From Isoetes taiwanensis (Eukaryota; Streptophyta; Lycopodiopsida; Isoetales; Isoetaceae), in assembly GCA_021234155.1 (NCBI GenBank), contig JAJEKV010000056.1, forward strand, positions 3,891,330 through 3,955,329: DNA of 64,000 nucleotides, in the 5' to 3' direction. A program made the translations under genes and the position numbers. This document shows, piece by piece, positions 33,451-46,049 of the stretch (within the stretch, counting starts at the first letter, position 1; each line of letters starts with the position of its first letter). The notes under the pieces were generated by a model, which did not search any database, was not told the DNA's origin, and saw only the letters and a list, made by a program, of their open reading frames with translations.

Positions 33451-33640
33451 TGTGATGCTATACCTTTATTTGTGAGCATTTATCCTCGTGTATTACCCTG
33501 ACTTCAAACATCTCTTACACTGCGTTTATATGTGTAAAACAACGAAAGATATATCATTACAAATTGGGTGCCCGCCTCGTTTCCAAGCACAAAACACATG
33601 TGAAAGTTATATCAAAAGTTGGTGAGGGCATGTTAATATC

Positions 33641-33887
33641 AAGGGGGATTCACTCATGTATAAGAGGGATATGCCATCTGCGTGCATGGGGTGGCAAAAA
33701 ACCCCCCTGTATACGGATCTTTAAAAGCAAATTTTAACCCCTTTCGAATAAAAATTACTTAGGATAGTGCAAAAAATACCAGAAAAGGGACCCCCTGCCG
33801 ACCGTATATGTACGAAAATGGGTCCAAAAAACCCCCCTTCCCGTGCATGCAGATGGGTTATACGCCCAAAACTGTGAACCCCCCTTG
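33641..33887. mobile_element. MITE of the same family (copy B)
   Basis: A 247-bp element with termini AAGGGGGATTCACT and right-end complement CAAGGGGGGTTCACA. It is flanked by gttaatatc (33632-33640) and gttaatatt (33888-33896), a 9-bp duplication with one mismatch. It shares its left end and its run-rich composition with copy A 1.4 kb away. Confidence 0.8.
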
Positions 33888-33959
33888 GTTAATATTAGTG
33901 GTATACAAAAAAGCATGTCGCGACATCTAGTGCTAGCGAGGTGCTTTTTGCACTTCATC

Positions 33960-36545
33960 GGTTTTCTTCATGCCCGTCACCTATTTTTTCAAGGCTCGCG
34001 CAGTTGTTGATCACCCGCCAATTTCCTTCCCAGCATCCAAAACGGTTGATCAGCAAGCCATCTCATCAATCCAGAATCCTCAAGCCATCTCATCAATCCC
34101 AAATTTGCTGATGCATAATCATGCTTTCAATTTTGAGTAAGTGTAAAGATTGGCGGGCAATTGACAAAGAATGGCGGGCTACCATAGTATATATTGTTTC
34201 AGGATGAAGGTGCTTTCTTTTGATATGAATTAGGAGGAAAGCTTTCTCCAATATGCTTCGCAGCACAATGTCGCTTTTGATGCTAAAACTCTGATAAGCA
34301 GTATCCACGATTTGAGACAACAACTCGAGGAATTTCTATGCTTATGCTCTCGCTTGGCAGATAATTTTCTCTATTCAACTGAAAATTGCCCTGTCGTGAA
34401 GGCGGCAAAGTATTCTATTCTTCCTGTTGCTGAAAGAACTGCAAATATTGAGGGGGAATTTATCTTCAATACTAACAATGGTAATATCTTGAATTACTGA
34501 TCAATTGCTTGCAAGTATGATGGCTAATTAGTAAACATGGTTTTTCAGATGAATGTGAGGCTAATAGTCAATTCGAACCAACAAATAATTGGAATCTTTT
34601 TATTGGTGAAAGAACTGGAAATTGTGAAGAGGAATTTCGATTAAACACTCAGTTTGATGTTTGTGATGCTACCAGTGAATCAGAGCCACCAAAGACATCC
34701 AATCTTGAAGAAAGATGTGATAGTTTTTAGGCAGTTTGTGATCTACTAACAACTTTTAGTAAGTGCTTAAAAATTGTTGTTCCATGTTAAACAGTCTTGA
34801 AATACTAGTTTGCTAATTGTTTTAAAGGTGGTGTTGAGGTCCAGCATCAACATGGGTTTGAAGATCATGAATCACTCTATAGAAAATTGCTTGCAATGAA
34901 AAGGAGAGAACAAAGAGCAAAGAAAAGAGCAAGAGAAGCAGCCTTAAAGAAAGATGGCTCCAGCAATGGACTAAGCAAGAGAAGAAAACAACAAATTAAA
35001 AAAAAAAAACGCAGTCTATAATAATAAGGTATGTGCAAATGCTTCACAGCAAGACAGGGAAGACATTCTTGAAGCTGCTGCTAAACGACTGCCAGAATAC
35101 CAGGTATTGAAATTGAAAGAAGTGAAAACAATGTCAACAATAGTGGATAACTTGAGGAAATCTTTAGCTCAACATAAATATGACAGGAAAACTGATGTGG
35201 TTGGAGCTCGGACCTCAGCAATGGTTTATGTTGTTGCCCCAGAAAAAACGAACTGTAGAAGGCTATATGAATGTTTGAATTTGAGCAGAAAATATGTAAC
35301 AATAGCAGTATATAGAATGAGTAGCAGCAGAAATTGGTGAAGGTCCCTGGTCGATGTTTAAGAGACAAACCGGGTCTGACAAACTTACTCATCAACAACA
35401 AAAGCTTGTGGTTGAGCTCTGGACCAATAATTCAGGAGTGTCTCCATGCAAGAAGCATGTGATTAAAATTAGGATTGCCAACGGCAATAAAATATTGCAT
35501 CCTCTACATTTTTTGGAAGAGACTGAGGTTAGTTTATCTAATTTCCCTTGCTTATTTTTTTTAATTTACCATGCTTAAAATGCTTCTGGTCTTAATGCAG
35601 TCGAAGAGAGTTTCTAAAATTTGAAGTCCCTTTCTCAGCTTTTCATGCACTACATTTGTAAGGAAAGTGAAAGACAAGGAGACATGCTGCTGTGTTTATC
35701 ACATGAGGTTAGATTATGTTAGACAAGCAATTAACAAGATGAGGTTGGACACAAGGATTCATGGAACAGAATGTAATTGTACATGTGTTGTATGTGGTCC
35801 TGGCCTTAAATGTGAAGCCAATTTGAGGACATATAAGTCATCAAGTGATATATGGAGGTCATGGTTTGTGTCAAAGAGATATCAGATGAGTGGTATCAAC
35901 ATATTTTTTTTTTTTTAAGAACGTGTTTTGCTTCATATTATACACTCAAAATATTACAAAGCACTTCCAGTATGAGTGGTATCAACATAATTGCATGCTA
36001 CTGAAATGCAATTCTTGTGGTCCTTCCAAATTACCTATGTGTCCAAAAGAGTTGAATAGAGGTGCTGCTCACACAGTTGATCGGAAGACATTTGATAGAG
36101 TAAACCCTTGCTTTATTATCTGCTTTAGTCTGCTGTTGTATTTCAGATTCTGTCATACTCGTTACTAAATAAGTTTTATGGAAAATTACAGGTGTTTGAA
36201 CCACCTATTGAACCTAATAGAACTGGAGGTTTAAAAGTAGTACCAAAACCAATAGTTAAGCTCATGTACAAGACAAGTACTACTTCTGATATCTTGGAGT
36301 ATGCAAAGAATGTTTTGACAGATTTTATTCTTCACAACTATGAAGCCAGATGGCAGGCTAAACAATTTAGGGACTGCTTAGCCACTTTTCCAAAAGACAC
36401 AATTGTATCAGTAATAGATTTTGCTGAGAATTACACATTCAAAATACAACAAGAGATCCAAAGTTTGCATTGGAGGAATGATCAATGCACAATACTGGTG
36501 CACATCACATACAGACATGCAACTGCGGTAGAGGTTCAAGAGAAC
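33960..36545 (+). pseudogene. DDE-like transposon gene, N-terminal half (interrupted by hAT insertion)
   Basis: A multi-exon gene with clear GT-AG introns: 34137-34202, 34481-34548, 34759-34827 and others. Exons encode an N-terminal region (SKTVDQQAISSIQNPQAISS), an LRQQLEEFLCLCSRLADNF block, a basic segment (LYRKLLAMKRREQRAKKRAR), GPWSMFKRQTGSDKLTH, LWTNNSGVSPCKKHV, a Cys/His block (CCCVYHMRLDYVRQ, CNCTCVVCG) and IVSVIDFAENYTFKIQQEIQ with HWRNDQCTILVHITYRHA. The DFAENY...W..DQ.T pattern is the first acidic site of a family widespread in plant and invertebrate genomes (from memory). Stops inside exons 34549-34758 and 34828-35050 show decay. The frame is cut at 36545 and resumes at 46433. Confidence 0.7.
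36538..36545. repeat. Target-site duplication, left copy (AAGAGAAC)
   Basis: This 8-bp sequence is repeated exactly at 46425-46432, on the other side of the hAT element. Confidence 0.95.
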
Positions 36546-36599
36546 CAGGGATAGGTTCAATACGCTGTACGTTTTATACGGAATACGTATGAATTGAAT

Positions 36600-36960
36600 G
36601 ATACGGCACAAATTTGCCGTATAAAACGCAAAAAATACGGCGAAAAACAATTCCGGGTCGAGAAAAATTTTCGGCGTGACGTGAAAAGCAACAAAACCGC
36701 AGACGCGAAAATATTTTTCGGCAGACGCTGAAGATTCTGATTCAGCGACGCAGCGAAAACCAATTTCGGCGTCACAGACGAAAACGACGCTCACGATGTC
36801 GGGAATTTTTTCGGCGTGCAGACGATTAAGAGTTTTTCGCGTCGCGCGAAATAATTTGAACCGCGCAGACGAAACTTGATCTTCGCGACGCAGCGAAAAT
36901 ATTTTCACAGACGCGGTTTAGTTGTTTTCGCGTCAGCGAAAAATTTTCTAAATTTGTTTT
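36600..36960. repeat. Left subterminal motif cluster of the hAT element
   Basis: Many copies of (c/g)cagacg and cgcgaaaa/ttttcgcg occur in both orientations, for example gcagacgctgaa, cacagacgaaaacg, gcgcagacgaaac and cacagacgcgg. The same words crowd the right end (46050-46320). Subterminal clusters of short motifs are transposase-binding sites in hAT elements; here that role is inferred. Confidence 0.7.
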
Positions 36961-37288
36961 GCCCGATTTACTAAGCAAAAAAAATATTTTGCGCCCTTTG
37001 TTTGGCCTGTTTTGTGGCAATTGTTAATAGTATATATAAGAAAACGCGTGATTAGCCCTAGAATTCACCTCGAACGTTGACCGCCGGGTTGAGTCAAAAT
37101 ACTCCTTGGGAAAGCGGTTTGCCTTTGAGGTGTCGTTTTCGAGATCCACGAGCGGCGTTGGATCTTCGAACGTGAGTTTACTCCGTCCCAGTGGTTTCCA
37201 GCCTTGGGTTGGCATCTGCTTCCATAGAATATCCTATAGGGTCCCGTCCAACCCCCCTTGATTCTCGCACGGAACGTCGACGTAACAT

Positions 37289-39954
37289 ATGCATTGTGAG
37301 CTTGCTCCTTTGCATATATATCGCCTTCCTTTAGTTCGTGTAATCAAGGAGTCGATTAAGAGACATTGTCACGGGTCCGAGCAATGGTGGCTACCGGTCA
37401 TGCATCTACACGGAGGTGCAGGCGGCGGTCATGCATCTACCTCTAGAGGTGCGAGGGATCGCTGTGTGCCCGCGGCAGACCACGGGGGGCAACTCGCGAT
37501 GCACATGGTCGCAGATCTTGGAGTTGCGCGGTGGTCGGAAAAGAGGCCCGAATGGGAGTTTGTGAAAGAGTTTGCGCGAAATGAGTGGGAATGTGTGTTT
37601 TGTGGATACACATCGGTAAATGGTTTACGCAACAAGAATTCGAGCTCACATCTTACGTGAACGAGACGTCGGTGTCGCAACTTGTACCGCAGATCTGGCC
37701 GACTTGCGAAAGGATGCCATCGAGAGATTGTCTCTTTGGATGGGATACATAAAACGAAGAATAATATGAGAAAAAGACGAAGTTACGAATACTCAAAGGG
37801 CGGGCGTAAGGCATCGAAGATAACTATACCACCCCCCCTGTTGGGACAGCATACCGATCAGAGGGCGGACTAGGGTCAATAGGTATAAACACGGGAGAAC
37901 AGAGAATGATAGAGACAATTGAAATAGTGGAAAGACAGACGAAGCAACAGAGGGTTGATCATTGCTTAACATCAGAGCAATTGAAGAAGACACAACTGAA
38001 GGTTGTAGAGGCATTTTTATATGCTGGGCTGTCTCCACATATTCTGGAGCATAAAGCAATGAAAGAAGCCTTCCAAGAAGTTGCCAAAGCAGGACCGGCT
38101 TTTAGACTGCCTTCATACAAGCATGCCAACAATAAAATGGTTGATGAAATACATGGAAAAATGGTTGAGAGGGTGGAGATGAAGTTGTGTCGTGTGACTG
38201 AAGCGCGGCCAGCTTCATTAGTGACTGATGGTTGGAGCAATGTAAACAAGGACCATCTTATTAATTTCATGATCGTGTATCCAGGGGGTGAAGTATTTTT
38301 GAAAACCGTAGAAACCAAAACTGACCAAGTGACCGGAGATTGGATTTTTCAGAAAACAAAGGCCGTGATAGAGAGTTTTGGACCGAAGAGAATATTTCAA
38401 GTTGTAATGGATAACGCGTCTAATTGCAAGCTAGCGGGTCAATTACTGGAGTCCGAATTTCCAGGGTTGCATGCTACTAGTTGCCAATGCCATTGCTGAA
38501 CCTATTCTTTGAAGGACTGGTTCTCCAAAGACACGTGGTTCAAAGATCCCATTCAAAAAGCGTCGGCTTGTAAAATTCATCACAAAGAAGCCGGCAATTT
38601 ATGCCATTTACAAGTCATTGCGTCAGAAGAGCCTAGCACTCATGAATCCTGGGCAAACTCGGTTTGGTTCCAATTATATCTGTCTTGAAAGAGTGCTGAA
38701 GTGTCGTGATTGGATTATCTCAACCTTTAATCATACAGAGTTTTTTGATTGGGAAAGAAGGCAGAAAGGGAAAAATGTCGCTAAAACACCGACAAAGAAG
38801 CCGCCGCCCTTCGAAATGCTTGGCGGGGAGACATTTTGGAAAGGTGTAAAAATGTTGTGAGGTGCATGCAACCCGTTTGTCATGCCATCAAAACCCTTGA
38901 TTCTTCAAGGCAAGCCTTTGGAAAGGTGCGGAGGTGTTGGCACTCCATTCAATCCTTCCTAGAACGTGATGGTCCCACGCGCCATTTGACAATGCTAAGC
39001 GGCAAAGACTACTCGAGAGACTTCAATGAGCGATGGAAGAAGTCATACAATGATCTTCATGGCGCCGCGCATGCCTTAGACCCACACAACCACGATATGG
39101 ACCAGCATACGATAAAGAAGTGATGGGCTCGTTGAAGAAGGTTGCAAAATGTTCTATCCCAACAGCTTCGGACTACAAGCTTTTCATTGCCGAAGTTAAT
39201 GAATACCGTAACACGAGTGGAAGGTGGGCGATGAAGAGCTTCACGACGACCTTGGAGAGTCATAAGAAGGAACCAAATATGGAATCATATGCATGGTGGC
39301 AAGCCCATGGGCAAGTTCTTCGATACCTTGCGTGCAATTGCAATGACTATCCTCTCTTTGGTATCTTCCAATAGTGCAAGTGAGAGGAATTGGAGTGCCT
39401 ATAAGTACATACACGGTGTCACCCCAATAATCGCTTGCTACATAAGAAGGGCAGACAAACTTGTATACAACTTCTCAAACCGGGCGGCTATTGAATCGTA
39501 ATGCCGCTGGTACATCCGCAATCGATAAGCTACGATTTCCTTTCATGGATGCACGATTCGAAGTGGAAGAGGACAGCAAGAGATGTTGAGGACGAGATGC
39601 TTGCAATAAATGCCGCAAGCCATGTTGATGAAGACATTCAACGTACCCGCCGTTGATGGCGAAGATGATATAGACCAAGCCATATTCTCGACGGATCGGC
39701 CCGGCGGCCGAGGATACCGAGGAGTCTCGATACTGAAAGGCCGTGTTCGAGCAATGCGTTGATGGCGGATCGGCTTACGTGATCCAACGGACTCACCTTT
39801 GCGCTTTACCTTGACAAGCGAGAGAACGGGCTAGGAAAAACACGTCTCGAGGACGTTTCACTAAAGGAAAGGGTCATCGGAGGTTGAACCTAGGTCCCCA
39901 GCAAGAAGAGGATGGAACTGCAAATGATGAAACTGATGAAGAAGGCGCTGCCTA
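37289..39954 (+). pseudogene. hAT transposase (BED finger, DUF659, C-terminal dimerisation), frameshifted
   Basis: A BED-type zinc finger begins in the frame 37289-37660 (EWECVFCGYTSVNG) and continues in another frame as LRERDVGVATC with ADLADLRKDAIERLS. The long frame 37906-38499 is DUF659-like: ASLVTDGWSNVNKDHLINFM...FLKTVETKTDQVTGDW...QVVMDNASNCKLAG, with the catalytic-type D of TDGW and MDNA. A stop follows after HATSCQCHC. Later frames carry LDPHNHDMD (39081), WWQAHGQ and the dimerisation motif SSNSASERNWSAYKYIH (39362-39413), RRADKLVYNFSNR, then a basic tail ending near 39954 with an aataaa at about 40040. At least five frameshifts. Confidence 0.88.
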
Positions 39955-40339
39955 GAAAAATGATGTGATGAGTATCTTCAGTCTGTTGTAATTGGTCTTG
40001 AGGATTTTCATACTATTGTAACCGGCCCCTCGCACTATTAATAAAAAGAAGTTTTTGGTTATAATTTTTTGTCACAAATGTTTCGTTAATGTATGATAGT
40101 TCTTTCTATGTTTCTTTCTATGTTTCTTTCATGTGTAACCGCAGTGCCCTGAAAACCTTCGTTGGATCAGACCCGTCTCGACCTCCGTTGTTGCTTGCCT
40201 CTTCGCATGCACCAGAATCTTGCTGATGAGAAGTAATCTACGCATGCGAAGGGGCCAAACAGCCTCGGACCAGCCCGGACGAATCTGATCCATCAGAAGG
40301 TTCACAAGGTACTTCGGTACCCAAGTCGGGAATAACTTC

Positions 40340-40510
40340 GGTATGCCAAATTGGGCTTTGAATGCTATCTGGACCTATAATCTGTACTCTATTCCTCTGG
40401 GTGGCACATGCTCTGAATACCCAAATGGGTTTGCATGGCATGTGCCACCCAAAGGAATGGAGGTACAAATTATAGGTCCAGATGGCATCCAAATGGCGAT
40501 TTGGCATGCC
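40340..40510. repeat. 171-bp foldback element, copy 1, inside the hAT element
   Basis: Termini ggtatgccaaattggg and (reverse complement) ggcatgccaaatcgcc. The arms continue as ctggacctataat(c/t)tgtac and gggtggcacatgc, so nearly the whole unit is an inverted repeat. A second copy of equal length lies at 41628-41798. Confidence 0.9.
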
Positions 40511-41054
40511 ATCGGCGTGCAACCACAGAATCGCAAGCAACCACTAGGCTGATATCATCCGCTGCCACAATAAAAATAGAGTACTCAAAAACCTTGTTAC
40601 CTACAATCCACCACCTTGCCAAAGGGGACGCGTACTCTAATTTGAAGTCATAGTGATGCTCAAGGTTCTCCATCAATAGCAGGAGTTAGGATGTTCCATG
40701 ATTTGGTGTCTAACAACCGCTATATAGATGGACAACACCCAGGCACCACTTTGGCTTGAAATTAGAGTGCGCTCTCACCTCTGACGTCATAGCAAGTTCA
40801 ACCTCTAGAACGAACGATTTTTGCTCCGACCCCCATTGTGAGCCTCTTTGTGTAATATAACCTAGCAAAGTGACTAAGCTACATTGACACAGAGAGACTA
40901 CACAAGAGAGTCAGAACAAAGCCCGCTCTTTGTAGAGGAGGTAACAAGAATTTCGAGAAGTCTATATTGTTTGTAGCGAACAATATCAAGCCTGGTGAGT
41001 TGACAACCATTCAAGAGGATCACGCTCCAGGCCAGGATGAAAGAGACCTGAGTA

Positions 41055-41178
41055 CAAGCATCGAGACTTCCCAAACCTTGCTTTCACCCCTCTTTGAACA
41101 ATGGAACTTAGCATGTAAACTAAGCTACATTGCCCAAAGAGGAGGGGAAAGAAAGATTGGGAAGTCTCGATGCTTGAA
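41055..41178. repeat. Foldback hairpin inside the hAT element, copy 1
   Basis: Arms beginning gcatcgagacttccc and ending gggaagtctcgatgc, with a second homologous arm pair (ctttgaacaatg...cattgcccaaag) and a taagctaca centre. A diverged copy lies at 41982-42097. Flanking 40.56-42.43 kb sequence is also partly duplicated, including gaggtaacaagaatttcgag at about 40938, 41213 and 42356. Confidence 0.85.
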
Positions 41179-41627
41179 CTCATCAATCACTAACATCCAA
41201 TTAACCCGAAGGAGGTAACAAGAATTTCGAGAAGTCTATATTGTTTGCCATGGAGAATATAAAGCCTGGTGACCTGACAACCATTCAAGAGGGTTGCGCT
41301 CTTGGCTTACTCCCTTTTCGAGTTTCTCGTTGACGATCTAATTCGCCACCGAAAGTGAGCGATGTCATCCTAGGGGCAAATTAGATACACCAAACGTAAA
41401 ACGAAAGAGACTAAGCCGGGGTGAGCGAAGTTGGAAGTCTCGAGAAGTCTCGAAGAGATTAAGCCGGGGTGAGCGAAGTTGGAAGTCTCGAGTTAGAAGT
41501 CCACTAATCCTAATTGGCATCCTGTCCCTAATTAGGATGTTCAAAAAATCACTAACATACTTACTTTACTTAACTACAACACAAACAACTCAATGCGCCA
41601 AGAACCCCAAAATGTTATGTAGACACC

Positions 41628-41798
41628 GGTATGCCAAATTGGGCTTTGAATGCTATCACGGACCTATAATCAGACTCTATTCCTCGGGTGGCACATGCGC
41701 TGAATACCCAAATGGGTTTGCATGGCATGTGCCACCCAAAGGAATGGAGGTACAAATTATAGGTCCGTGATGGCATCCAAATGGCGATTTGGCGTACC
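41628..41798. repeat. 171-bp foldback element, copy 2
   Basis: Same termini and length as the unit at 40340-40510. The inner arm word ctggacc is changed to acggacc on one side and ggtccgt on the other, so the two arms changed together, which suggests conversion or pairing between arms. Confidence 0.9.
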
Positions 41799-42582
41799 AA
41801 AGTTAACGGACGTCCTCCAATTTCAAGTCATAGTGATGCTCAAGGTTCTCCATCAATAGAAGGAGTTAGGATGTTCCATGATTTGGTGCCTAACAGCCAC
41901 TATATAGATGGACAACGCCCGTGCACCACTTTGGCTTGAAATTAGAGGCGCCTCACCTCGGCGACTCGAGACACGGGTCGGGCATCGAGGCGTCCCGCCT
42001 TCTTTCCCGGCTCTTTGGACAATGGAACTTAGCATGTAAACTAAGCTACATTGCCCAAAGAGCCGGGGAAAGAAAAACGGGAAGTCTCGATGCTTGAATT
42101 CAGGAGTCAAAGCTTGCTTCAATCACTAACATCTAATGAACCCACGAATCGCTAAGCAACCACTAGGCCTTATATCCTCGTGGCCACAATAAAAATAGAG
42201 TACTCAAAATTTTTTGTAACCTCCTCTAGAACTTAACGATTTCTCCAGCCCCCATTTTGCTGTCTTTTGTGTAATATAACCTAGCAAAGTATCTAAGATA
42301 CATTGACACAGAGACACGCAAAAGAGAGTGAGAGCAAAGCTCGCTCCTTCTAAAGGAGGTAACAAGAATTTCGAGAAGTCTATATTGTTTGCCATGGAGA
42401 ATATAAGGCCTGGTGACCTGACAACCATTCAAGAGGGTTGCGTGTGCAGATGTTTTGACTCACTCACCATCCAACCATGACCATCCAAGAGGGTCGCGCT
42501 TTTGGCTTACTCCCTTTTCGAGTTTCCTGCTTAACGTATCTAATTCGCCACCTGAGTGAGCGATGTCATCCTAGGGGGCAAA

Positions 42583-43049
42583 TTAGATACGCTCGACTGC
42601 TTTTGCTCGAACCACAGCATTCTTGCACTCGTGAGCCTTATACTTACCCCGCCTACTAGTCCACTCACTTTCAAACTCATTCTTGTCCAAATTTGTGATT
42701 ACATCGTCGTAGTCTGCTCCACTTGGACAATAGCCAGGCCCTGCCTCGCCAGCTACATTATGCACCTCTGTGATGGTGCAATTATCCCTCTTTGAAACTT
42801 CATCCATCGCACGCAACCTTCTTAACTCGCTGCGGCGAAACTCATTCGCCCTTGCATGTGCCTTTGCTCTCTCCATTTGCCGAAAGCAAGCCGACATCTC
42901 AAGCTCGTTCTCCAACCCTTCATGCCAAGGAGACCGAGTAGAGGGGTCCTCAAATTAGAGGGAACCAAAATCCATGCTGATCCTCGGCGCTCGACGCACC
43001 CACATTCCGTGTGTCAGGATTCAATTCTTCGTCCTGTTCGTGGGACATA
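42583..43049 (-). pseudogene. Small unknown gene inside the hAT element
   Basis: From ATG 43049 the strand reads MSHEQDEELNPDTRNVGASS, slips frame near 42955, and continues as an open 110-codon frame rich in Arg, Glu and Ala (ERAKAHARANEFRRSELRRL...DDVITNLDKNEFESEWTSRR) to a stop at 42583. No family recognised. It lies downstream of the kinase-like gene on the same strand and may be a second cargo gene. Confidence 0.45.
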
Positions 43050-43307
43050 ATTTGGACTGCTGACTTCTATAGGTGCACTGACTGACTTGTATAGGTGTGC
43101 TTTGACTTCTTGTCTTTATAATGTTCGTTAGCTGCGACATATAAAAAAGCATAGAATAAATAACACAAAAACACACCTAAAAAGGAAAACTAAGCTACAC
43201 AACACACATAGACAATAATCTTTCAAATAGCATCAGATAAGTGTTTAATGAATTTAGTTGGAATATTATGTAATACAAGGATGTTTGAATGTAAGTGAAT
43301 ATGCACG

Positions 43308-44815
43308 CTAGGCGTGACTAGGACCAGCTTGGTCTAATGCATCGTCGCCACCTCGCCAAGTTGAAGAATCCAACTGATTCCAATTGTGGCCTCGCGCACG
43401 GAATTGAGAGCAATGAAAAACTGCTCCGCATTGTGTCAAGTAGTGGGCCATATCAAATTTTCGTGTTTTGTCCCTCATTGGCGACTCAACGCAATGTTTC
43501 AAATAGTCGCACATTCTGATGCTTGCCTTTGTTGCTCCAAGTTTCCTATTGACTCCATGTAGGAGTGCTTACTAGCAAAGTCGCCTAAGTAGTAGACAAT
43601 GTACGCCTGCCGTGTAAATCAAAGTCAACCCTTGCGTGCACCGTCTTGAGCCACTACCAAAAAGATCATCATGCATATATGGATGCCGGCCCTTTCCATC
43701 TCAATTCTTTTCTTACCTTTCGCCATCCATACCCTTGTAATGCCATCGCTTTTACCTCCACTGTCTCGTGGATCAACCTGGATTCACCCCAATCACAAAT
43801 GCCAATGTATACAGCCTGAGGATTAGTACATCCCTTCTCCTTTCCATAATCAAAATGGAGCAATATATTGCCCGGATGCAAGTCCATATGCAAATATCTT
43901 TCTTGATGGAGCTTTTGAGCCCGCCTGAGAATGACATTGCTAAGTCCCCAACCCTAGATGCAACAAATAATTCTTTCTTTCAAGCTCCTCAAGCGACCTC
44001 AAGTCCGTCTCAACTCTGGGGACAGCTCCCAACTTCTTAAATGCAAGCTCTGCAAAGGCATTGGACCCATGACTTGTGAAGAAGGTTGCCAACGAACCTC
44101 CATTCCAAAATGGGAAAATTAAGCCTTGTCTTTCTAGGCCGGTTGTGCTACCAATGCAAACAGATGATACACCCATGCCTAACTTGCATTCCCGACTCCC
44201 TCATGTTCTTCAAAGATAGCTTCCACTAACTTATTGGGTTCTCAGTACTAGACCGAAAAATTATTATGTTGAAGTTTTACACAATAAGGTTCATCCTTAA
44301 TAAAACTAGACCCTAAAATATTGCACTTGTACACTGCGCCATATGAACCAGAACCAATTCGTTGTCTGTTTATTATTTGTGATGAGTCTACCATGGCAAA
44401 CCAAGTAGTCTTAGCATCCGCTCTTCTCACGAAGCTTCCCACTCCCTATCTCTCTCACCGGACGCGTTTAGCTTTTATGGTTTGTGCCAACACTTTCTTA
44501 ACAAGATGGGGGTTGATGGGCTTCTTTCTTCAATTTTCTCGTTGGTCCATGCCGCATTCCATGTGCCGGCTTTTTCTTTCAACTCTAGCCTCAAGCGATG
44601 ACTACTCAAATTTGCAACTTCGCGGATCATATTGCGGTAGTGCGGCTGATATTACCCACTATCCATGTATACCTCTCTTGCTCACTCTTTGCGTGCTCTA
44701 GCTCCATCATTCGAAGCTTAAAGCCCTCTCGGCATCTTTTACCAGCCCCGCATGGTAGTCTAGCCATCCTTCCTCCGGCTGGCTGGTAATCAATTCCAAA
44801 TCTTGAGTGAGGCAT
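43308..44815 (-). pseudogene. Protein-kinase-like gene carried inside the hAT element, frameshifted
   Basis: Kinase landmarks appear in order on the minus strand: glycine loop RIGSGSYGAVYKC with CVKLQ (44442-44248), a mid-lobe block FPFWNGGSLATFF (44176-43940), catalytic loop HMDLHPGNILL and metal-binding ICDWGESRL (43893-43730), then a helical tail (43514-43308). HMD and CDWG replace the classical HRD and DFG, but the Asp and Asn of the loop and the metal-binding Asp are kept. An upstream charged segment (44815-44600, ELEHAKSEQERYTW) looks like a coiled-coil N terminus. At least three frameshifts or stops prevent expression as one protein. A kinase has no role in hAT transposition, so it is probably captured cargo. 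Confidence 0.7.
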
Positions 44816-46049
44816 TGCATAGCCGATTACACAACAAGTTCATAAAATCTGGTCTCAAAGTAGACCATGCTTGTTGTGGTCTACTTCTTTTCTACGCCAA
44901 AGGTCTTTGCGAAGATGACTCGGGTTGTGACTCAGAGCACTGTGGTTTGAGACGCTATGCTCTATCTCGAGACACTAATGCCACATTTGGTTGCAAGTTA
45001 ACTTCTCTCTCTTCCAAGTCATACTGCTTGTTTTAAAGGATTGTCTAGCAGACTAGCAAAATGCGACTGCGCGATAATACACAACTGACAACAGGAACAC
45101 CTACAAGTCAAGCAAAGATAAAACTTTGAATTTAGTGCTTAGCACATGAGGGTAAATCAACTCACTCTAACCAAAACAAAACGCTAATTTTACGCTTCCT
45201 ATTCCTACACTAAGACCCTAACATGAGTATGTATGTGCAAGGCCAATTATAGGGTAACAAATAAAAGGACCAAAACACGATTTATGATCTATAGCCCAGC
45301 TACTGCCAAAATGCAAGGCTAGCAAGTTTTAAATGCATTGCACTTGTCCCCAGGTCATGCTTTTTTCAAAAGACGAGACCAATCGAATGCTTATCAAAAC
45401 ATACGCCAGTTCCTATATTAGTGTCGGACTTTCATCAACAACACCATCAGGAACTAGGGTGTGAATTAATAAAACATTCTTCTAACCCTTAATAAAAGTA
45501 CAACGCACACCTTTCGACACCGCGTGACCAAGGCCAACAACGGCGTCAGGCGAGGGTTATACTCCTAATAAAGGATGACCCTAGTTGCCTTAAGCTTCAG
45601 CAGTGCCACCCACCCTCGGCATGGCGCAAATAAATGCGGCAATACCAGGCAAGGGGCATGCCTATGCTCTTAGCAACACGCGACCCTAAAAAAGCCCTCT
45701 CAGTTGTCGTTTAAGGGAAGGCAACCAATTTCTTTTCTTCTTTGGTTTTCTTTTTTTTTTACTTTACTCTTGAATTATTATTATTTGCTTAAATTGTTAT
45801 TATTTTTTTTTTCTAAAATAGGCCAAGCTCAAATTTACGAGAACAAGGCACTCACCATCGTTCGCCCCTTACGGGGGGGCAACAGTGGGGGCCTAGCTCA
45901 ATGGACCTAACACGGCCTACCTATCAAAAAACAAAAAAAACCTAAAAACTAAGAAAAAAAAAAAAGGTTTTGGGTGGCAAATTGCAAGGTTGGGCGCAAC
46001 AAATTACCTTTTTGCAAAAAAACCGAATCCGTAGCACAACAAATATATA

